In this document: in pieces, positions 60,235 through 64,000 of the stretch | How positions within the stretch are numbered: position 1 is the stretch's first letter | Layout: every line of letters starts with the position of its first letter | Source of the DNA: Albitalea sp966211955 | GTDB taxonomy: Bacteria > Pseudomonadota > Gammaproteobacteria > Burkholderiales > Burkholderiaceae_C | Assembly: GCA_966211955.1 (NCBI GenBank) | Contig: CBIHOF010000006.1 | Coordinates: forward strand, 1-64,000 | Length of the DNA stretch: 64,000 nt | Direction: 5' to 3' | Notes under the pieces: model-generated | What the model saw: only the letters and a program-made list of their open reading frames with translations | Databases searched by the model: none | Told to the model about the DNA's origin: nothing | Translations under genes and position numbers: made by a program

Positions 60235-60264
60235 AACAAGCCGCCTCCGGGCGGCTTGTTTTCG
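60235..60264 (+). terminator. Rho-independent terminator after the small secreted protein gene
   Basis: A perfect 11-bp stem, AACAAGCCGCC facing GGCGGCTTGTT, with a TCCG loop and a short T-run (GTTTTC). It closes the one-gene unit. Confidence 0.92.
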
Positions 60265-60328
60265 TTCAGGCCGGCTATGGGCCATCGGCTCTCATCGGAC
60301 AATGGCGGCCGCAAGCCACCTGCCGCCC

Positions 60329-61972
60329 ATGCTCCGAATCACCGAACTCCGACTCCCGCTCGACCACGCCGAGGACGCGCTGCCGCCGGCCATCGTGCAG
60401 CGGCTTCGCATCACGGATGCCGACCTGCTCGACTTCAAGGTCTACAAGCGCAGCCACGACGCGCGCAAGAAGCACGCGATGGTGTTCATCTACACGGTGG
60501 ACTGCACCCTGCGCGATGAGCAGGGCGTGCTCGCGAGCTTCGAAGGCGACCGCCACGTCAGCCGATCACCAGACACGAGTTACCGCTTCGTCGGCCACGC
60601 GCCGGCGGATTTCTTCGCCGCCGGCCGCCCGCGTCCGATCGTCGTGGGCTTCGGGCCTTGCGGTCTCTTTGCCGCGCTGATCCTCGCCCAGATGGGCCTG
60701 CGCCCGATCGTGCTGGAGCGCGGCAAGCAGGTGCGAGAACGCACGAAAGACACCTGGGGGCTGTGGCGCCAGCGGGTGCTTGAGCCGGAGTCGAACGTGC
60801 AGTTCGGCGAAGGCGGCGCGGGCACTTTCTCGGACGGCAAGCTCTACAGCCAGATCAGCGACCCGCGCTTTCTCACGCGCAAGGTGCTCACCGAATTCGC
60901 CAAGGCCGGCGCGCCCGACGAGATCCTCTTCGTGAGCAAGCCGCACATCGGCACCTTCCGCCTCGTGAGCATGATCGAGAAGATGCGTGCCGACATCGAG
61001 GCGTTGGGCGGTGAAATCCGCTTCAAGCAGCGCGTGGCGGATGTGCTGATCGAAGACGGCGCGATCCGCGGCGTCACGCTCGCGTCGGGCGAGGAGCTTC
61101 GCGCCGACCACGTCATCCTCGCGCTCGGCCACAGCGCGCGCGACACCTTCGCGATGCTGCACAAGCGTGGCGTCACCATGGAGGCCAAGCCCTTCTCGGT
61201 GGGCTTTCGCGTGGAGCATCCGCAGTCCATCATCGACCGCGCGCGCTTCGGGCCCAACGCCGGCAACCCGCTGCTCGGTGCGGCCGACTACAAGCTCGTG
61301 CACCACGCGAAGAACGGCCGCTCGGTGTACAGCTTTTGCATGTGCCCCGGCGGCACGGTGGTCGCGGCCACGTCCGAGCCGAACCGCGTGGTGACCAACG
61401 GCATGAGCCAGTACTCGCGCAACGAGCGCAATGCGAATGCCGGCATCGTCGTTGGCATCTCACCGGCGGACTACGCGATCGATCCGAGTGCGCCGGGGCC
61501 TGTGAATCCGCTCGACGGCATTGCCTTCCAACGCGCGCTGGAGTCGCGCGCCTTCGAGCTCGGCGGCGGCACCTACGATGCGCCAGGCCAACTCGTGGGC
61601 GACTTCGTCAAGGGCGTCGCGTCCACCGCATTCGGCAGCGTGATGCCCTCGTACAAGCCGGGTGTGCACCTCACCAACCTCGCGACCAGCCTGCCTGGCT
61701 ACGCGATCGAGGCGATCCGCGAAGCACTGCCTGCCTTCGACCGGCAGATCAAGGGCTTCGGCATGCACGACGCGGTGCTCACAGGCGTGGAGACGCGCAC
61801 GTCGTCGCCCTTGCGCATCACGCGCGGCAAGGACTATCAAAGCCTCAACGTGCGCGGCCTCTACCCGGCAGGCGAGGGCGCAGGCTATGCGGGCGGCATC
61901 ATGTCGGCGGGGGTCGACGGCATCGAAGTGGCCGAAGCCGTGGGCCGTTCGATGCTGGGAATCGAGCCGTGA
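60329..61972 (+). CDS. FAD-dependent dehydrogenase (COG2509 type)
   Basis: A 547-residue flavoprotein of the uncharacterised FAD-dependent dehydrogenase group. The N-terminus MLRITELRLPLDHAEDALPP and the FAD motif VVGFGPCGLFAALILA (about 104-119) are typical, with VQFGEGGAGTFSDGKLYS and a C-terminal GLYPAGEGAGYAGGIMSAGV. ATG 60329 is chosen because homologues start here; ATG 60302 is in frame upstream. Cys residues in SFCMCPGG could be redox active. The physiological reaction is unknown. Confidence 0.93.
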   Translation: MLRITELRLPLDHAEDALPPAIVQRLRITDADLLDFKVYKRSHDARKKHAMVFIYTVDCTLRDEQGVLASFEGDRHVSRSPDTSYRFVGHAPADFFAAGRPRPIVVGFGPCGLFAALILAQMGLRPIVLERGKQVRERTKDTWGLWRQRVLEPESNVQFGEGGAGTFSDGKLYSQISDPRFLTRKVLTEFAKAGAPDEILFVSKPHIGTFRLVSMIEKMRADIEALGGEIRFKQRVADVLIEDGAIRGVTLASGEELRADHVILALGHSARDTFAMLHKRGVTMEAKPFSVGFRVEHPQSIIDRARFGPNAGNPLLGAADYKLVHHAKNGRSVYSFCMCPGGTVVAATSEPNRVVTNGMSQYSRNERNANAGIVVGISPADYAIDPSAPGPVNPLDGIAFQRALESRAFELGGGTYDAPGQLVGDFVKGVASTAFGSVMPSYKPGVHLTNLATSLPGYAIEAIREALPAFDRQIKGFGMHDAVLTGVETRTSSPLRITRGKDYQSLNVRGLYPAGEGAGYAGGIMSAGVDGIEVAEAVGRSMLGIEP

Positions 61973-61983
61973 AATAGTTGACG

Positions 61984-62018
61984 CGATGTAGTCGCCAAGC
62001 CCTGCGCGTACTACATCG
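61984..62018. repeat. Inverted repeat in the malE upstream region
   Basis: CGATGTAGT and ACTACATCG form a perfect 9-bp inverted repeat around 17 bases, starting 11 bases after the preceding gene. It could be a weak terminator hairpin for that gene, though no T-run follows, or paired operator half-sites for malE. Confidence 0.4.
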
Positions 62019-62109
62019 AGCCGGCCTCGATGAAACTCGATTCCGTAGTCGACTGATTCTTCAGGGTCGACACCGGTGCAGCGACGCCCGGTGTTCCTTC
62101 ACCATGACG

Positions 62110-62120
62110 TAACTGAGTTA
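62110..62120. promoter_or_regulatory. Palindrome just upstream of the malE ribosome site
   Basis: TAACTGAGTTA is a perfect odd-centred palindrome ending five bases before AAGGAG. Position and symmetry suit a repressor operator, for example of a LacI-type sugar regulator, but the binding protein is unknown. Confidence 0.4.
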
Positions 62121-62135
62121 AAACAAGGAGACGTC

Positions 62136-63359
62136 ATGGGTCACATCGGCAAGCGCCTGCTGGGCGCTGCATTGCTCGCCACCGCGCTCGCGGCGCCTTT
62201 CGCGGCCAGCGCCGCGGAGAAGGGCAGGCTCACCATCTGGATCAACAACGACAAGGGCTACAACGGCCTGCAGAAAGTCGCCGACGAGTTCGCGAAGAAG
62301 ACCGGCGTGCCGGTGAAGGTCGAGCACTTCGACAACGCGGTCGGCAAGTTCGAAGAGGCGATGGCCGCGGGCCGCGGCCCGGACATCTGGATCTGGCCGC
62401 ACGACCGCCTCGGCGACTGGGTCAAGCGAGGCTGGATCACGCCCGTCACACCCGATGCATCGCTCAAGCAGGACATCGTGCAGGTCGCGTGGGACGGCTT
62501 CACGCAAGCAGGCAAGACCTGGGGCTATCCGCTGTCGGTGGAGGCTGTCGCCCTGCTCTACAACAAGGACCTGGTGCCTGAGCCGCCCAAGACCTTCGAG
62601 GAAATCATCCCGCTGCACTACAAGCTCAAGACGCGTGGCGTGCGCGCCATTGGCTGGGAGACCGAGAGCGCCTACTTCACCTGGCCGCTGCTCGCCGCCG
62701 GCGGCGCCTATGTGTTCCAGCGCAAGATCGACGGCAGCTACGACGCGCACGACACCGGCATCAACCACCCGGGTGCCATCAAGGGTGGCGAGTTCCTGAT
62801 GCAGATGATCAAGCTCGGCGTGCTGCCCGACGGCGGGCAGAGCTACCAGGAGGCCGAGGACGCGATGAAGGCGGGCAAGCAGGCGATGTGGATCACCGGG
62901 CCATGGGCCTGGGAGTCGCTGGCGAAGGCGAAGATCAACTACGGCGTGGCGGTTCTTCCTTCGCTCAACGGCAAGCCGGCGCGACCCTTCGTCGGCGTGC
63001 TTGGCGCGATGGTCACGCAGGGGTCGCCCAACAAGGCGATCGCCATGCAGTTCCTCGAGCATCACTTGCTGCAGGCCAGTGGCTTGAGCGCGATGAACCA
63101 GGACAAGCCACTCGGCGTGCCGGCGTCCAAGAAGATGTTCTGGACGCTGTACAGCGACCCGCGCATCCGCACCTCGATGGACACGATCTACGCCGGCCGC
63201 GCGATGCCGAGCAACACCGAGATGACGCTGTTCTGGCAGCACCTCACCACGGCTCTGAAAGACATGGAGGAGAACGCAAAGCCGCCGCGCGAAGCGCTGG
63301 ATGCGGCGGCGGCGCAGATCCGCGGCACGCCGGTGAAGCTGGTGGCGGCCAAGAAGTAG
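62136..63359 (+). CDS. malE: Maltose/maltodextrin ABC transporter substrate-binding protein (MalE-like)
   Basis: A 407-residue periplasmic binding protein with a signal peptide (cleavage near ASAA-EK). It matches E. coli MalE closely in phrases such as GRLTIWINNDKGYNGL, KTGVPVKVEHFD, GPDIWIWPHDRLG, YPLSVEAVALLYNKDL and AMWITGPWAW. ATG 62136 follows AAGGAG. The membrane components malF/malG and ATPase are not next to it in this window; the next gene is on the other strand. It should bind maltose and maltodextrins. Confidence 0.96.
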   Translation: MGHIGKRLLGAALLATALAAPFAASAAEKGRLTIWINNDKGYNGLQKVADEFAKKTGVPVKVEHFDNAVGKFEEAMAAGRGPDIWIWPHDRLGDWVKRGWITPVTPDASLKQDIVQVAWDGFTQAGKTWGYPLSVEAVALLYNKDLVPEPPKTFEEIIPLHYKLKTRGVRAIGWETESAYFTWPLLAAGGAYVFQRKIDGSYDAHDTGINHPGAIKGGEFLMQMIKLGVLPDGGQSYQEAEDAMKAGKQAMWITGPWAWESLAKAKINYGVAVLPSLNGKPARPFVGVLGAMVTQGSPNKAIAMQFLEHHLLQASGLSAMNQDKPLGVPASKKMFWTLYSDPRIRTSMDTIYAGRAMPSNTEMTLFWQHLTTALKDMEENAKPPREALDAAAAQIRGTPVKLVAAKK

Positions 63360-63408
63360 CGTGTGACCGGACGCGCAGTGCGATGCGGCCAGACACGCCG
63401 CTCGCACC

Positions 63409-63909
63409 TCAAGGCCGCGTGTACCAGAGGTCCTGCACGGCCAGCGAGTTGAGCGGCCGCAGGCCTTCCGCATCGAGGTAGGCGTTGACGCTCACGAGCA
63501 GATCCTGGGACAAGCGCTCGACGCCTTCAGATCCAACGAGCTCGTCCGCCCTGCGTGCACCCGCGCTCACCTTCAGCACCTGCGTGATGGGCATCAGCCG
63601 ATGCTCGATCGCCTGCCGGTTCGACCAGGTGGCGGCGTCCATCGACACGCGCAGCTTCATGATGGCGCCGTCGCGCGTCGTGCTGCGGACTTCGCCGGGC
63701 GTGATCCATTGCGGCAGCGGCCGGTCGTCGCCCGGCACGGCGCGGTACATGCCGAACCACGTGCTGCCATAGATGACGAGAAGTGGCACGCCCACCAGTG
63801 CCGCCACGAACAGCAGCACCACGAAAGTCCGCCCCCAGTTGCTGCTGGGCGGTGCTTCGGGCGTCACGTGCGGGACGGGGCGCGGTGTGGGCTTGGAGGC
63901 GGCGGGCAT
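63409..63909 (-). CDS. Single-pass membrane protein of unknown function (weakly FliL-like)
   Basis: A 166-residue protein: Pro-rich cytoplasmic start, one membrane helix (FVVLLFVAALVGVPLLVIY), and a periplasmic domain ending VNAYLDAEGLRPLNSLAVQD. The pattern LRVSMDA near the middle, plus a helical end carrying VNAYL, loosely recalls FliL, but the resemblance is weak. No flagellar gene is nearby. It is convergent with malE. Function unknown. Confidence 0.7.
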   Translation of the reverse strand: MPAASKPTPRPVPHVTPEAPPSSNWGRTFVVLLFVAALVGVPLLVIYGSTWFGMYRAVPGDDRPLPQWITPGEVRSTTRDGAIMKLRVSMDAATWSNRQAIEHRLMPITQVLKVSAGARRADELVGSEGVERLSQDLLVSVNAYLDAEGLRPLNSLAVQDLWYTRP

Positions 63910-63949
63910 GGCTGCTTTGATTGAAGCCTGCTTCGCCCTGGGGCGCTCG

Positions 63950-63977
63950 AAAGAAAAAGCGGCCGCGAGGGCCGCTT
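63950..63977 (-). terminator. Minus-strand terminator for a gene beyond the window
   Basis: AAGCGGCC faces GGCCGCTT across a 5-base loop. On the minus strand it is followed by a T-run (TTTTTCTTTC), so it should end a minus-strand transcript entering from beyond base 64000, just before the 63909 gene starts. Confidence 0.8.
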
Positions 63978-64000
63978 ATCCGTGCTTGTGGCGTGGCCGC

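Overview
The window is a high-GC chromosomal segment from a betaproteobacterium of the order Burkholderiales. Gene content and order (tkt-gap, fur|bamE-dapB-exbBD, hpf-ptsN-hprK, leuS-lptE-holA, thiL-pgpA-pncC, ksgA-surA-lptD|amgK) look most like the Rubrivivax/Leptothrix/Piscinibacter-type lineages. That placement is an inference from content; no rRNA or tRNA gene was found to fix it. Coding density is high, many neighbours overlap by 1-8 bases (ATGA or TGATG junctions), and there is no prophage, insertion sequence or CRISPR array.

Layout. 1-2375: end of transketolase, a small lipoprotein, and gap with a clear terminator. 2572-4857: a secreted subtilisin-like protease with two PKD-like repeats and a GlyGly-CTERM-like sorting tail. 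4969-7079 (minus): SET-domain protein, birA and a SPOR protein, divergent from topB (7195-9783). 10378-15326 (minus): yhdP followed by a nitrilase-family amidase, divergent from glnE. glnE overlaps or abuts a rhombosortase-like intramembrane protease gene and an EamA transporter. 19837-23140: rfaE2, a GST, a TetR regulator with a well-formed operator and its NTF2-like partner, and a ferritin-like di-iron protein. 23337-28946: an exported glutathione peroxidase, then a lipid-modification operon (FAD oxidoreductase, DUF1365, Cfa-like methyltransferase, SDR, NTF2-like). 29105-36374: a DUF4148-like secreted protein, corA, hpf-ptsN-hprK, fur, bamE-dapB-exbB-exbD. 36392-42968: an S9 peptidase, leuS, lptE, holA. 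43025-45927 (minus): thiL-pgpA-pncC-ghrA. 45974-51279: a DctR/DctS-like two-component system divergent from a malic enzyme fused to a phosphotransacetylase domain. 51576-52674: a secreted barnase-type RNase, its barstar-like inhibitor, a possible small ORF and a strong bidirectional terminator. 52760-58736: ksgA, surA, lptD and divergent amgK. 58761-63909: a LysR regulator, a small secreted protein, an FAD-dependent dehydrogenase, a MalE-like binding protein and a single-pass membrane protein.

Working links. Envelope biogenesis dominates: lptD, lptE, surA, bamE, rfaE2, yhdP and amgK. The GlyGly-CTERM-like protease and the rhombosortase form a plausible substrate/processing-enzyme pair. The RNase/barstar pair is a toxin/immunity-type module. 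The 24-29 kb operon looks like unusual fatty-acid modification, because its Cfa-like enzyme has changed at two positions used by true cyclopropane synthases. An approximately 81-86 bp hairpin-rich repeat occurs four times in intergenic positions and is the clearest structure that gene content does not explain.
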